A stretch of DNA of 64,000 nt, from the NCBI RefSeq assembly GCF_018294505.1, contig NC_057812.1:65329454-65393453 (forward strand), written 5' to 3'. Below, piece after piece: positions 46,885-59,499 of the stretch. The translations under genes and the position numbers were made by a program. Origin of the DNA: Triticum aestivum. Lineage: Eukaryota; Streptophyta; Magnoliopsida; Poales; Poaceae. Numbering within the stretch: position 1 is the stretch's first letter; every line of letters starts with the position of its first letter. Below the pieces are notes generated by a model that did no database searches, was not told where the DNA came from, and saw nothing but the letters and a program-made list of their open reading frames with translations.

Positions 46885-47437
46885 TGTAATCTCTGCCCAA
46901 GGTAGAAGATGAACTCACGCACACAATATAGAAGAAGATTACACGGGAGTTTTGGCATCTCACAACTTGTGCCTTTTCTGACTCTCTTTCTCCTAATTAA
47001 TCAAATCTATTACAAGGATATTTAAAAGGGAAGCAAACACACGGGCCAAGTCACACACACCGGCGTGATCCTAAAATCACGCTCCACGCACACATGTACT
47101 CCACTAAACAAGTGCATGCACATCTAGCAACTCTGATGGACCAACTCAACGTCTTTGCCTCAACTAACTCTCCTCACTTTGAGCTAGTCTCTTGGCACGG
47201 CAACGTATAGATCCCTCTCGCTATCACCTGCATGCATGTACCGATACAATCTATCTAAAACTTATGCATGTACTCACAACTCCTGGGTTCACATGACCCA
47301 TGGTCAGCTCGCACCATTGCCGATCCGTTAGTCCACTTCACCATGATGCCAACCATTGATGTACTAGACTTAGACTGAACAAACCCAAACAGAAATAAAC
47401 TAGATGATCTACTAAACAACAATGGTTAACACCAACA
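46885..47437 (-). repeat. Gag-only retrotransposon LTR, copy b
   Basis: 553 bp, the same ends as copy a. The primer-site-like CTTGGCATCAGAGCCATGG lies on its 3' side (minus strand) and the purine tract GGTTAAGGGGTGA of the next unit on its 5' side. Confidence 0.85.
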
Positions 47438-48332
47438 ATCACCCCTTAACCTTGTTGTGTTTATTGGGAACTCCATGGCGACCTTCAGTACAACCCGGCT
47501 TGTCATTAGCGGCCGCGTCGGCGAGAAGCGCCCGCTCCTTCTTCGGCTCGGTACCGTCCCTGGACTAATGTCCGTACTGTTGGCAAGTGTAGCAACAAAC
47601 CTTGCGAATGTCGAAGTTTCTCTCCTTCTTGCCGGCGCCGCTGCGGTGGCGAGCAAGCCACTCCTCCTCCGTGAGGAGAAGGCGACTCCCACCACCCTAG
47701 TCGTAGTTGCTGGCGCCCTCGTCCAAGTCGCTCCGGCCCTCCGCCGTTTTAAGCCTTCCCACAAGATCTTCCATGTACATGGTTTTAAGATCAAGAAGCT
47801 GCTCAATTGCAATAGCTACCTGGGTATACTTGGATTGCACGATGCGGAGAAGCTTCTTCACGACCCTCACCTCGTCGAGGTTCTCGCTGAGAGCGCCCAG
47901 CCTGTTGGCGATCCCGTTCATGCATATGGCGAGCTCATCGAGTGTCTCGCCGCTCCTCATGCGGACGACATCACATTCCTTTAGGAGAGTCTGCGCCTTG
48001 GCCTCACGGACGCTAGCATTGCCGACCCGCATGATCTTGATGGCATCCCATGCCACCTTTGCCATTGCCTTCACGGCAAGCGTGGAGTGCATCTCCTGCG
48101 GCACGGCTCGCAGTATTGCCGCAAGCGCCGCCCTGTCCTGGCTGAAGCTCCCGCCTCCCTTGATGGCATCCCACACGCGTTGCACCTCCATGTTCACCTT
48201 CGTGATCAACGACCACTCGAAGTAGTTCATCACCGTCAGTGGCGGGTAGATGACGGTGATGTTGGCCTGGTGGACGAACTCCTGCTGCACCACCGCCTCG
48301 CGGCAGCCACGACGCGTCGGGCTCCGGCCGTG
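47438..48332 (-). pseudogene. Copia-type gag, unit 2, longest open part
   Basis: Minus frame from 48293 to 47697 is open for 198 codons and covers most of the UBN2-type gag (FEWSLITKVNMEVQRVWDAI, EMHSTLAVKAMAKVAWDAIK, LLDLKTMYMEDLVGRLKTAE). A frameshift then separates the zinc-knuckle region. The N-terminus is cut at 48332 by the Sabrina-like LTR. Compared with unit 1 this copy has fewer breaks. Confidence 0.8.
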
Positions 48333-49911
48333 TGATACGTCTCCAACGTATCTATAATTTTTGATTATTCAATGTTGTTATATTATCAATCTTGGATGTT
48401 TTATAATCAATTTATAGTCATTTTATATCATTTTTGGTACTAACCTATTGACATAGTGCCAAGTGCCAGTTGCTGTTTTTTGCATGTTTTTTACATCGCA
48501 GAAAATCAATACTAAACGGGGTTTAAATGCCACGAAACTTTACGGAGATTTTTTATGGACCAAAAGACACCTAATGGGCCAAGGCTGCGCCTGGGGGTGC
48601 TCCGAGGAGAGCACAACCCACCAGGGCGCGCCAGGAGGCCCAGGCACGCCCTTGTGGGTTGTGCCCACCTCAGGTGCCCCCGGACCGCCGTTTTGCTCTA
48701 TAAATACCACAATATTCCATAAACCATAGGGGTGTCGACGAAAATCAATTCCATCCACCGTAGAGTCCAGAACCACCAGATCGAATCTAGACACCATCAC
48801 GGTGGGGTTCACCACCTCCATTGGTGCCTCCCCGATGATGCGTGAGTAGTTCTTTGTAGACCTTCGGGTCTGTAGTTAGTAGCTAGATGGCTTCCTATCT
48901 CTTGTTTTATTCTCAATACAATGGTCTCTTGGAGATCCATATGATGTAACTCTTTTTGCGGTTTGTTTGTTGGGATCGGATGAACTTTGAGTTTATGATC
49001 AGATCTATCTTTTTATCCATGAAAGTATTTGAGTTTCTTTGATCTTTTTATGCATGATTTCTTATAGCCTTGTATTTCTTCCCCATATTTGGGTTTTGTT
49101 TGGCCAACTTGATCAATTTATCTTGCAATGGGAAGAGGTGCTTTGTAGTGGGTTCGATCTTACGGTGCTTGATCCAAGTGATAGAAGGGGAACCGACGCG
49201 TATGTATTGTTGCTACTAAGGATAAAACGATGGGGTCTATCTCTACATAGATAGATCTTGTCTACATCATGTCATCATTCTTATTGCATTACTTCGTTTC
49301 TCCATGAACTTAATACACTAGATGCATGTTGGATAGCGGTCGATGTGTGGAGTAATAGTAGTAGATGCAGGCAGGAGTCAGTCTCCTAATCTTGGACGTG
49401 ATGCCTATGTAATGATCATTGCCTGGACATCGTCATGATTATTTGAAGTTCTATCAATTGCCCAACAGTAATTTGTTTACCCACCGTTTGCTATTTTTCT
49501 CGAGAGAAGCCACGAGTTAAACCTACGGCCCCCGGGTCTCTTTCTCATATTATTTGCCTTTGCGATCTATTTTATTTGCCTTTTATTTTTAGATCTATTA
49601 AATCCAAAAATACAAAAATACCTTGCTGCAATTTATTTTATTTGGCGTTCGATCTATCAATATTTACAAACCTCTCACGTCCGTTTGCCCATCTTAGGGC
49701 ACCGCTACCCGAAAGGGATTGACAACCCCTTTTACACGTCGGGTAGCGAGTAGTTGTTATTTGTGTGCAGGTGGTGTTTATGTTGTGTTGCTTGGTTCTC
49801 CTACTGGTTCGATAACCTTGGTTTCATATCTGAGGGAAATATCTACCGCCGCTGTGTTGCATCATCCCTTCCTCTTTGGGAAAATACTGACGTAGCGTCA
49901 AGCGACATCAA
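48333..49911 (+). repeat. 5' LTR of the Sabrina-like element
   Basis: It starts TGATACGTCTCCAACGTATC and ends near GCGACATCA (about 1.58 kb; the 3' limit is uncertain by a few bases). It holds TTTTGCTCTATAAATACC near 48697, a likely LTR TATA region. Confidence 0.8.
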
Positions 49912-49921
49912 AAGGAATTTC

Positions 49922-49939
49922 TAGCGCCGTTGCCAGGGA
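49922..49939 (+). other. Primer binding site (gypsy type)
   Basis: TAGCGCCGTTGCCAGGGA matches the usual Triticeae gypsy site TGGCGCCGTTGCCGGGGA with two changes. Confidence 0.75.
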
Positions 49940-50841
49940 GGATGTTGAACATATACCAGGTTCCTAACCACAAATCTCATCTCCTCACAATTTACATTAT
50001 TTGCCATTTGCCTCTCATTTTCCTCTCCCCCACTTCACAAAAAATGCCGTTTTATTCGCCCCTCTTTTTCGTTCGCCGTTTTCTTGCCGGATCTGTTTTT
50101 GTGTGTGTTCTTGTTTGCGTAGTCATGATGCCTCAAAGAAAATATTATGATGTTCCTTACCCCAATATTTTACTTTAAATTGAGAAAAGTACTAAGGAAT
50201 ATATGACTACACAATTTGAGCATAATAAGTATTTTACTAAAGAACATAAGGAACACTCCGTTGTGCTGGATGCTATAACAAAACAACTTGATGATATTAG
50301 TAGAGAAGTTTAACATCTCCAATCTAAGTATGCTTTTGCTGAAAGTTTGTTAGGAAAAATATCCGATGCACAAGCTACCCTAGTAAATCAAATGGCTGCT
50401 AAACCAATCTCACTAGAGGATAAAAGTGATGATGATCTTAAAATGATTGGTGGTTCTTCTATTGATTCCTTGTTTAGTAATATTAAGATTGATGAAAAAG
50501 GGACTGGAGAAGAGTCAACTTTAGCTAGAAGGCGTCCCGCTATTTCGGAGGGTGAAAATCTTGGTGAGAAAATTGATACAAGTGGTTTTGAAGAGGTCAA
50601 AACTTTAGCTAGTGATGTGCCCACTCTTTTGGATTACAAAGACTTTAATTATGATAATTTATCTTTGATTGAATGTATTTCTTTGTTGCAATCCATGATA
50701 AATTCACCCCATGCTTATGAACAAAATAAAGCTTTTACTAAACATATTGTTGATGCTATGATGAAAGCTTTAGAAGAAAAGTTGGAATTAGAAGTTTCAA
50801 TTCCTAGAAAATTGCATGATGAATGGGAACCTACTATCTAA
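49940..50841 (+). pseudogene. Sabrina-like gag remnant
   Basis: A frame with stops (for example at about 50176 and 50311) becomes open from 50347 to 50841: ISDAQATLVNQMAAKPISLED ... GFEEVKTLASDVPTLLDYKDF ... RKLHDEWEPTI. The acidic, coiled-coil-like composition fits the C-terminal gag of this gypsy group. It leads directly into the protease motif at about 50875. Confidence 0.7.
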
Positions 50842-52000
50842 CAAGATTAAAAATTATGAGTGTTTTGCTTTGTGTGACTTGGGTGCTAGTGTTTCTACTA
50901 TCACTAGTGGAAAAACGACTTTTAGTACCGGTTCGTAAGGACCTTTAGTACCGGTTCTGGAACCGGTACTAAAGGGTGGGCACTAAAGGTCCCCCCTTTA
51001 GTCCCAGTTCAGCATGAACCGGGACCAAAGGCTCAACACGTGGCATGAGGCGCGCCATGGTCTTGGGGACCTTTAGTCCCGGTTGGTGGATTTTTTTTAT
51101 TTTTTTGAAATAAAGCAAAAACAGCCCGCCTACGGGGCCGACACAGCCTGCATACGACTAGAAACCCAACCTCTAGTTGGGCCAGGATGCAGGCCCGCAC
51201 GGCCCAGTAGGCCCCACAGGGCAGAAGACTTGCAATTGGCCCACAAAGGCCTGCTTAGAGAGGAGCTCAACACGGTAGCCGCGGCGGGGCTTATAAACCG
51301 GTGCGAGCTCCTCTCAACTAGAGAGGTGGGACTAAACATTGTGCACTGCGGGTGGCAGCGCACCACCTTTAGTACTGGTTGGTGGCTTCAACCGGTACTA
51401 AAGGGGGAGGGGGTCTTTAGTACCGGTTGGAGCCACCAACCCGTACTAAAGGCCACCACCTTTAGTACCGGTTGGAGCCACCAACCCGTACTAAAGGGGG
51501 GGGTCTTTATTACCGGTTGGAGCCACCAACTCGTACTTAAAGGCCACCACCTCTTTAGTACCGGTTTGTGCCACGGACCGGTACTAAAGGTTCGCCATGA
51601 ACCGGTACTAATGAGCGCCGCCCGCCTAGCCGTTAGAACCGGCACTATTGGTCACATTAGTGCCGGCTCAAATACAAACCGGGACTAATGAGCTGAACAT
51701 TTGACCCTTTTTCTACTAGTGTATTCCGAAATCTTCATGTGATGTGCTTGGTCTTACCGATATTGAATCATGTTCCTTAAATTTGCACTTCGCGGATTCT
51801 ACTATTAAAAAGCCTATGGGAATAATTAATGATATTCTTATTATTGAAACTAGGAATTATGTGTCCATAGATTTTATTGTTCTTGATATTGATTGCAATC
51901 CGTCTTGTCCAATTATTCTTGGTAGACCGTTTTTACGCACTACCAGTGCCGTGATTGATATGAAAGACGCAATATCAAGTTCCAATTTCCTTTGAGGAAG
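50842..52000 (+). pseudogene. Gypsy protease split by a CACTA insertion
   Basis: CDLGASVSTI (about 50870-50901) is the aspartic-protease active-site motif of this gypsy group. It is interrupted by the CACTA element at 50902, and the frame resumes after the TSD as PKS...DVLGLTDIESCSLNLHFADST, IDCNPSCPIILGRPFLRTTSAVIDMK (51744-51995). The ILGRPFL block is the conserved second protease motif. The insertion makes it non-functional. Confidence 0.82.
50902..51721. mobile_element. Small non-autonomous CACTA element
   Basis: 820 bp with ends CACTAGTGGAAAAA and TTTTTCTACTAGTG and a perfect 3-bp TSD TAT (50899-50901 and 51722-51724). The interior is filled with TTTAGTACCGGTT-type repeats in both orientations, typical of Triticeae CACTA subterminal regions. 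The 201-aa frame across it is a repeat artefact. Confidence 0.92.
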
Positions 52001-53187
52001 GGTATGGAAGAATTACCTAGAACAAGAATTAGGCCACCATATGAATCAATCATGAGGGAATCTTATGGATCTCGAACCAAAGATGACAAAACTTAGATCC
52101 TTGCTTTATGCCTAGCTAAGGGCGTAAAACTATAGCGCTAGTTGGGAACCAACCCAATGAGTAAAATTTATTTTTGCTTTTTTGCTTCCTATTTTTGAGT
52201 GTTAGCACAATTATGCTACTGTTATGATTGTGTTTTTATGTTTTAATTAGTGTTTGTGCCAAGTAAAGCCTTTAGGATCTTCTTCGGTTATAGTTGTTTG
52301 ATCTTGCTGAAAAAAACAAGAAATTTTGCGCTCACGAAATTAATTTTTTTTTAACCAGAGAGCGATAAAATACCCATTCCTTTTGCACTAGATTAATATG
52401 CAAATTGCCCAGGCCGTCCTATTTTTTCAGAATTTTTTGGAGTTACAGAAGTATTCAAAACATCCAGATAGCCTCATAATGTTCTGTTTTTGACAGATTC
52501 TGTTTTCTTTGCGTTGTGTGCTTGTTTTGATGGCTCTATGGTTTCTTTGATGAGTTTTTGCCATAGAAAAGTTGGAATATAGTAGATATAATGCAAGAAC
52601 AAAATATGAATTAGTTTGATACATCACTTATAGTAGTGATTTATTTTCTTATATTAACGGATCTCACGAAGGTTTTGTTGAGTTTTGTGTGATTGAAGTT
52701 TTTAAGTTTTGGGTTATCTTATGATGGAGGAAGGAATAAGGAGTAAGAAGAGCCTAAGCTTGGGGGTGCCCTGGCATCCCCCGCTATTATCCAAAAGAGA
52801 GCAAGCAACAAAGCTTGGGGATGCTCCTGAGTGGCATCCCCTCTTTCTTCTAACGACCATCGGTATTTTACTCGAAGCTATATTTTTATTCGTCACATAC
52901 TATGTGTTTTGCTTGGAGCGTCTTCTATGATATGAGTCTTTGCTTGTTTTATTTTGTGTTTTAATTCTTGATTCCTTGCTGGACACACCTATTTGAGAGA
53001 TCCAAAATTATGTCATGACTTGTTAGAATTGCTCTCTATGCTTCACATAATTTTTTTATGAGCTATGGACTTGCTCTAGTGCTTCACTTATATCTTTTTG
53101 AGCATGGTGTGCTTTAGTATTTTTGAAGAAATGCTCTCTTGATTCACTTAGATTTTTTTGAGAGTTAGTAAAATTTTCAAGAAATTC
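52001..53187 (+). other. Sabrina-like 3' untranslated internal region
   Basis: No coding domain after the protease remnant. The paired phrases AGCCTAAGCTTGGGGGTGCCC and AAAGCTTGGGGATGCTCC (52748-52832) are typical of this element type. It is interrupted at 53187 and resumes at 63186. Confidence 0.55.
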
Positions 53188-53718
53188 TGTTGGGGATATG
53201 ACTACTAGATATGACCCGCCCAGGAGGGGCCGGGTCAACCGTAATGGCGGGTTACTTAAGTGAAGCCCGAAGAGTATACATGGTGACGGTTTATGATAAG
53301 GCTTATAATAGGCCCAAGCCCAGAGGCGGCTTAAGGCCCGTAAGTATAAACCGCCATGTATGAATAATACTTGTAAAGTAAGGCATGTAAGAGATGCCAC
53401 CGAGCCGGACATGTTGTATGAGCCGACGGGACTCTGTAGGCCGCAGGGCGTCAACCCGTGTATATAAGGGGACGACCCGGCGGCAGCTTATGGCAAGAAA
53501 CAACAGATCGAGAGCCAAGCTAGCGGATTCGCTCCTGGCTCATCGAAACCTAGCAATACCACATCAACTGGACAAGGCTTTACCTTCACCGCAAGGGGCC
53601 GAACCAGTATAAACCTCTCGTGTCCTTTGTCCCAATTAACCCCTTTAAGCTTCCTAGTTGTGATGGCTCCACGACTATGTCCTTTCACTAGGACATCTGC
53701 CATGACGATTCCACGATA
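53188..53718 (+). repeat. 5' LTR of the Tat-type gypsy
   Basis: 531 bp. TATATAAGG at 53461-53469 is the likely LTR TATA box. The last two bases are TA, whereas the 3' LTR has CA. Confidence 0.88.
53461..53467 (+). promoter_or_regulatory. TATA box of the Tat gypsy LTR
   Basis: TATATAAGGGG, conserved in the 3' LTR at 62928-62934. Confidence 0.6.
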
Positions 53719-54209
53719 GTTGGCGCCCACCGTGGGGCCAGCGCATGGTGGATTTGAGTTCTTGAAGGTAAGCTTCGAAGGGCTCAAGGGATACGCTGTG
53801 GGCCAGATGACCAAGAGTCGTCGTGGCAAGATCTACATCGCGACGCAGACTGGGGCCCCGACGCCGGCTCAATTGAGTACGGGTATCGGGTCCCCTTCGG
53901 AGGAATCCATGTCTTCATCGGCCGGATCGGCGAGCCGGGCCCTGAGCCGGACATCTGCACTGACCTCATCGAGGCGGCTCAACGTGCGAGACCCACCCGG
54001 ACTCAGCCCGCCGTGAGGCGTGCCTTCGTAGCTTGCATCCATGGAGGGTAGTTTTCTGAAGGATCTGTGGATGGCGGTGAGACGGCCGTCTATTCTGACG
54101 GTGAGTCATCCACCGGTGAGACGGATTCATTGTATCAACTACAAGATGGCAGGCTTGGGGCTGTTCTGATGGCAGCAGTATTCCAGGCCCCTTTTAGTCG
54201 CCGAACAAA

Positions 54210-56216
54210 GTGGGGATCTTCATGACTAGTACGCAGCCCGCTCAAAACTCTACGGTGGCGGCAACGATAACCACTGGGTCGGCAGTGGCCGGGTCAGTAG
54301 ACCCCACGCGCCCACCGGTTGAGGTGCTGATGGATCTCATGGATAGGCTGACAGCCCTGTTGACCGCCGTGGTCGAACCGGCGGATAAGGCTCAGCATGA
54401 TGCGGAGGTGGCACAGTTACGTGGGGAGGTAGCACAAGCCAAGGAAAACTTGGCGCCGGAGGACGTCAGGATGGCTACGGAGCGGGCGCCTTTGGACGCT
54501 CGGGCTCAGCAGCTTCAATCAGAGGCTTTTCGGCTCACAATGGATCTGAATGCATCTAATGAGGTCATGAGGAGAAGGCACCAGAAGGCTCAATCATGTA
54601 TGCCTCTGACTTATGATCCTAGGAACCTCTTCCACACACCCGGGGCCGGTCCTAGTAACTCGCCGGAGGCAAACCAGATTACAACACCCAGGGCTGGGGC
54701 GCCGGGTCAGCCGCGGGCTATGGAACCCTGCCGTGTGAATACTGCTCCGTGTCATTATACACCAACACCACCGGGTCATTGTTCTAACCCTCTGGAGAAT
54801 CTGATCGCTGCATCGGCACGTTTGGCGGCTCTCACCATGGAAGGCGACTCTCCGACGGTGATCGAAATGCGAAGGTTCAGAGAACTTCTTCAGACGGCTC
54901 TGGCGCAGCAGGACTCATACTCTTATAGTCGAGACATGATTCATTCAACCCCTAGCCCAAGCCGGAGCCCGAGCTATAGCAGGCATATGGATTCAGCGGC
55001 CATGTCAAGCAACGCCCAGTGCCATAACCAGCCGCGCAGGCATGACCCGGTGCGTGATGGAGCTCTTAACTTGGTTGACCAGGATAGGATCCGCCAAGAG
55101 GCTGAGCGGGCGGTTCAATAGGCAGCTGAGCAGGCAGCTCACCAAGCTTTTCTGGTTTATCCGACGACCTGTGTTGAAGCAGGTGTGGCCACAAGGACAG
55201 GAGGTGTCCCTTGCTTGGTGCCGGCTCTAGGTAATGAGCGTTTGACAAAGGATTTCAAGGGGCCTCGAAAGGTGCCTAATTACACCGCCGACTTACAGCC
55301 CGAGGCATGGATTGAAAGTTATGAGATGGCCATGGAATTGCTGGAGGTCAGTGATGCAGCAATGGCTAAATACTTCACTATGATGCTGGATGGAATGGCC
55401 CTCACTTGGTTAATGGGACTACCACCTAATTCCATTGGTTCCTGGGCCGAGTTAAAGGCCCGGTTTATTCAGAACTTCAAAGATACATGCAAGCAGCCCA
55501 TGTCGATTGTGGACTTGACTAATCGCAAGCAAGAGGAAGGTGAGTCAACGACCCATTGGGTGCGCCGGGTAAAGGAAATAATACATTCATCTGATAAGAT
55601 GGATGTCGGCTCTGCGGTCTTAATGTTAGAGAAAATTGCCGTTTTGAACCTCTAAAACAGAAGCTAGGGCAGCTCAAGCGAGATTGTAATGACATGGGCC
55701 AGCTGATGGCGGCTCTCGTCAAATATGGGGATTCAGATAGTACCAAAGATCCTGCGTCTGATGAAGAGAAGACAGGGAAGGGAAAGAAGAATGACAACGC
55801 TAAGGGCTTTCAGCATAACCCGACAAATCAAGGAGGTAAATAACAAACATAAGGCTGACGACAGCTCAAAGTTTGTGGCGAATGCGCAAGGCAACAATCA
55901 ACGACGTAAGGGGAGGCCACCTCCTCGGTCAGGCGGGTCAGGTCCCACCCTCGAGCAGTTGGTAAATGAACCCTGTCCAAGACACGGCACCTGGGAGAAG
56001 CCGGCCACCCATCTATGGAAAGACTGTACGATCATCAAGGCTTTTAAGAATTCTAACATGTTCGACGGTAATCATGGACCTGACGGCGGCACAGGCGGTG
56101 GCGGTTTTCATGGCCCGGGCGGCGATTCAGGCGTTGGCGGTTTTCATGGCCAGGGCCCTCAGGGTAATCAGGGTGGTTATAATCAGCAATCCGACCAAGG
56201 AGGTCATCAACAATAG
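54210..56216 (+). pseudogene. Tat gypsy gag, broken
   Basis: An open frame from ATG 54222 runs to TAG near 55120 and continues in the same frame from 55123 to 55655, so one stop divides it. It has a coiled-coil-like segment (AEVAQLRGEVAQAKENL), then the retrotransposon gag fold (PNYTADLQPEAWIESYEMAM, ALTWLMGLPPNSIGSWAEL, VRRVKEIIHSS). After a frameshift the C-terminus (55880-56216) has the CPRHGTWEKPATHLWKDC motif and a Gly-rich tail. It encoded the capsid/nucleocapsid of the element. Confidence 0.82.
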
Positions 56217-56451
56217 CAATCTAGTTTTCAAAGTAACCCAAAGCAGCTAAGTAGTGGGCAGTATCATGTGTTCACCACCAGTTTATGCAAAAGGGACCAG
56301 AAACTTCATAAGAGAGCGGTCAATGCAGTTGAGCCAACAGTTCCTCGTTATTTGAGATGGTCTGAGCAGCCTATTCTGTGGAGTTGGGAGGATCACCCGC
56401 CCCGGGTAGATAACCCGGGTCATCTGGCTTTGGTGGTGGTGCCTCAGGTTG
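56217..56451 (+). pseudogene. Gag-protease linker of the Tat gypsy
   Basis: Frame FTTSLCKRDQKLHKRAVNAV ... RYLRWSEQPILWSWEDHPP leads into VVPQVG, where the CACTA element is inserted. The protease continues at 60098. Confidence 0.6.
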
Positions 56452-57083
56452 CACTACTAGGGAAAACCCTAGCAGTAGCGCTGGTTTTGTGCTCACTAGT
56501 AGCGCGGGTAGGCGCGCTACTAATAAGGCGCTACAACTATTGCTTAGCAGTAATGCGTGCCTGCACGCGCTACTGCTAGGACAAATAGCTGCATCGTTTG
56601 TTCACTCCCACGCTCCTGCTAATGTAACTACTGGCAGCGTGTTTTCTCTCCATCGCTACTGGTATTCTTTTTTATTTTTTTATTTTTAGTGTATTTATGC
56701 GCCATCATACAAATATTGGTACAATACCAGTTATGAGGTTTACATCATTATGTCCATAACAGTGTGTCAAATGAAGGTGGATTAGGTTCAAGTGGAGGCA
56801 ATATGTGGTGCATGTCAAAAGTATACTACTAATCCAAACTTGATCTAGTTTGGACTAGTAGTACTTTCGATGTGCACCACATGTTGCCTCCACTTGAATC
56901 TAATCCACCAGCACAAGCTATTTAATCATCATCATAGTCATTACCACCAACAGTATTTATTTAATCACCACTAACACTAGCTAATAATAATCATCATAGT
57001 CATTACCACCAACACTAGCTATTTTATCATCATAGTAATAGTGTAGCACATCATCATCCTCAAACTCATTTTTAGCTAGCTAA

Positions 57084-58310
57084 TCACTCCTGCTGCTCTC
57101 TCTTAGGTAAAATAACATAAAACATGTGTAGCTCTCCTCCTTGATCAAGTTGGAGCATGCAGATGAAACTATCTCCTAATCGTGGGTAGCGCATCTTTTT
57201 GCTGCCCCCTAGTACTTCTCTGCGCTCCTCCATCACACATTTGGTCCAGTCTTGCACTATTAAGCATCCGTCGCTACTCTTGAATGCACTAAAGTAATCT
57301 ATAGGATATCTTGGCCGTAAGCTAATAATACTCATGGTACCTTTAGTCTCGATCCCATAAGGCACAACATTCATCGGGAGTCCCTGTTGAAGAACATTGT
57401 ATGGTAACATACTTAGCAATGAAGTTTAGCTTCAAAAATAATGTATGGAAAAGATGCACTGAGGACAAATAGTAAAAATCTTACCATCCTTTTCAAATAG
57501 ATGTGACCGTAGTTCATTATGAACACTATTGGTTGCACATTTTCAGTACTAACATTTCTAAGTGCAGGAAGAAAATTTGTCTTGACAGTATCAAGATCCT
57601 CAAGCCATGAAACATAATGACTTAGCTCCTCGCAGTTTAGTTCAGCCCTGGGACAGTAGTAGGTCCTGTCTACCAAGCGCTGGACATGTTTTCTTGCACC
57701 GAAATAAGCTGACAATACAAATTAGTTGTCAACTATTTTTGAATAAACAATATCAAAGACATAAATATGGTTGAGAAACTTACATAATGGTATAATTGGA
57801 GGCGTCTGCACATCGACCCAGATGTCGTTATTACCTTCAATATCATCTTCCGGACGAATATCAAAGTTGATAACCATATCAGGCTCAAATGCATAAGTCT
57901 TGCATAGTGATCGCCATGTTTTGCATCCAAAATAGGTGTAGTCATCTGAATTGTATAATTTTACGTTGAAAATATAACCATGCTCGGTCTTCAAGTAAAA
58001 TTTCTTTTCCTCCATAATACGACTGAAACCTATCTTATCCAATACAAAAACTCTTGCATGGCAAGGGATTCGCTAGTAGAATAGTAAAAAAATACTTGTC
58101 ATGCTTAAATTATAAGTTGAAGCAAATGAAGCAAATGTCATGCTTAATTACGAAAAAAGATTTGTCATTGTGACTTACTGTATCCACTTCGAAGTTTTCA
58201 TCCAGCTTGATGCTAAAGCGCCTATCATCATCTAGGAAGATTCCGTCGCACAGGCCGCGCTTGTCTTTGCAATATTTGCAAATACCGAAATCCTTTTCGT
58301 CATCAGACAT
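57084..58310 (-). CDS. Captured B3-like gene, CACTA copy 2, intact
   Basis: Four minus-strand exons, 58310-58179, 58072-57784, 57708-57485 and 57383-57084, total 945 nt and give 314 residues plus stop with no break. Donors GTAAGT, GTAAGT and GTAAGA and all acceptors are good plant sites; intron phases are 0, 1 and 0. Exon 1 (44 aa) has a CX2C-like ICKYCKDKRGLC motif. Exon 2 carries a B3/pseudobarrel-like unit (FDIRPEDDIEGNNDIWVDVQ). Exons 3-4 carry a second (HVQRLVDRTYYC, IVFIMNYGHIYL, LGDSFICMLQLDQGGELHMF). B3 domains are plant DNA-binding modules in the nucleus. No promoter can be assigned. It may be an expressed captured gene or simply a young copy; host-parent homology is inferred. Confidence 0.72.
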
Positions 58311-58747
58311 TTCCTATGTTCATAGTTAAAACATTAATTAAAAATCCATCGAAGACAACTACCAGGATACTCAACACACAAATCCGGGTCACTCGATATT
58401 TCCTACATATTCTGGCGCAAGTCATGCCAAAATTCACGGAAAAATCCGGCATGACCTTTGCTAAAATAGGACATATCGAGCGCCTAAAATTTGCCGGAAC
58501 GGAAATGAATCAACACTCCAGCAAAACATAGGCCACTCGAGGTGTAACCTGCAAACATGACCGGCCACTTGGGCAAGCACATATCCTATTTGAGCAACAC
58601 AAGATATACATTTCAAAATATCTTATAGGACTCAAATTATCATGCATTCAATAAGCAAAAGTAAATCATCTCATGCATCCATATATCGTCGAATATTATC
58701 ACTAATACAACCCGAATAGTGTCATACGTATAACATCACTAATACAA

Positions 58748-59160
58748 CTAAAACCCTAGCACACGACGGGTATCGGCGCGGGCGGTGGACACCCACAGAG
58801 AAGGAACCATCAAGGGATCATAGCTCCAGTGAGATACCTGGAGAACCTGCCAGGTATTGGAGAATCTGTGCTCCAATGCAAACAAGTAGCGACGGACGTG
58901 CGCGTCCTCCTCACTGACACAGTGACGCACCACCTCCGCGGGGTCCTCGAGCCTCTGGACCGTCACTGGCCCACGCGACCGCCACCAAAGAAGGTTCGGG
59001 TCAACGACAGGCTAGCTCCTCATCAACCTGCGCCTCCCGGTAGGTAGCGCCTCCCAGTACCACCCCGACGGAGCCCAGTCCCGGACATGGCCCGTCTGGT
59101 CAAGCAGGTGTCGTCCTCCGCCGACTCAATGATGAGGATGCGGGATAGGCATCATCAACG
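58748..59160 (-). pseudogene. CACTA copy 2 counterpart of the 134-aa frame
   Basis: Homologous to 31164-31568. It reads MPIPHPHH then TGA, with a further TAG before the region corresponding to SWPVVDP. The second half (TVQRLEDPAEVVRH ... RADTRRVLGF) remains open as 72 codons from 58966. Confidence 0.6.
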
Positions 59161-59499
59161 TCGATGCGGGAAAAATTGCTTTAACTAAAAAATAGCAACA
59201 AGTTCTTACTAACGAGTTCTATTAATTCAATTAGTTCTTACTAAAAATAAACTTACTATGAATAAAAATAAACTAATACCTAATTAGTACCTAGTTCTTA
59301 CTAACTAATTAATACCTAGGAACTACTGCCCTAATTACCATATAAGTAATTAACTAACTAGCACTAAAAATAGCCTAGGGTTCATACTAACTAGCACTAA
59401 ATAGCTAGGGTTCATACTAAGCAGAGAAGAGGGATCGGAAGGGGAGAGTGCTTACAGAGGGTGGGGAGAGAGATGGGGTCGGGGGAGACGGCAGCACCG

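Noticed and set aside
46042..48225. Plus-strand frames of 137-175 codons
   Set aside because: They are antisense shadows of the minus-strand copia-type gag copies.
51083..51688. 201-codon frame with Trp/Val-rich repeats
   Set aside because: It lies wholly inside the small CACTA element and reads its TTTAGTACCGGTT repeats.
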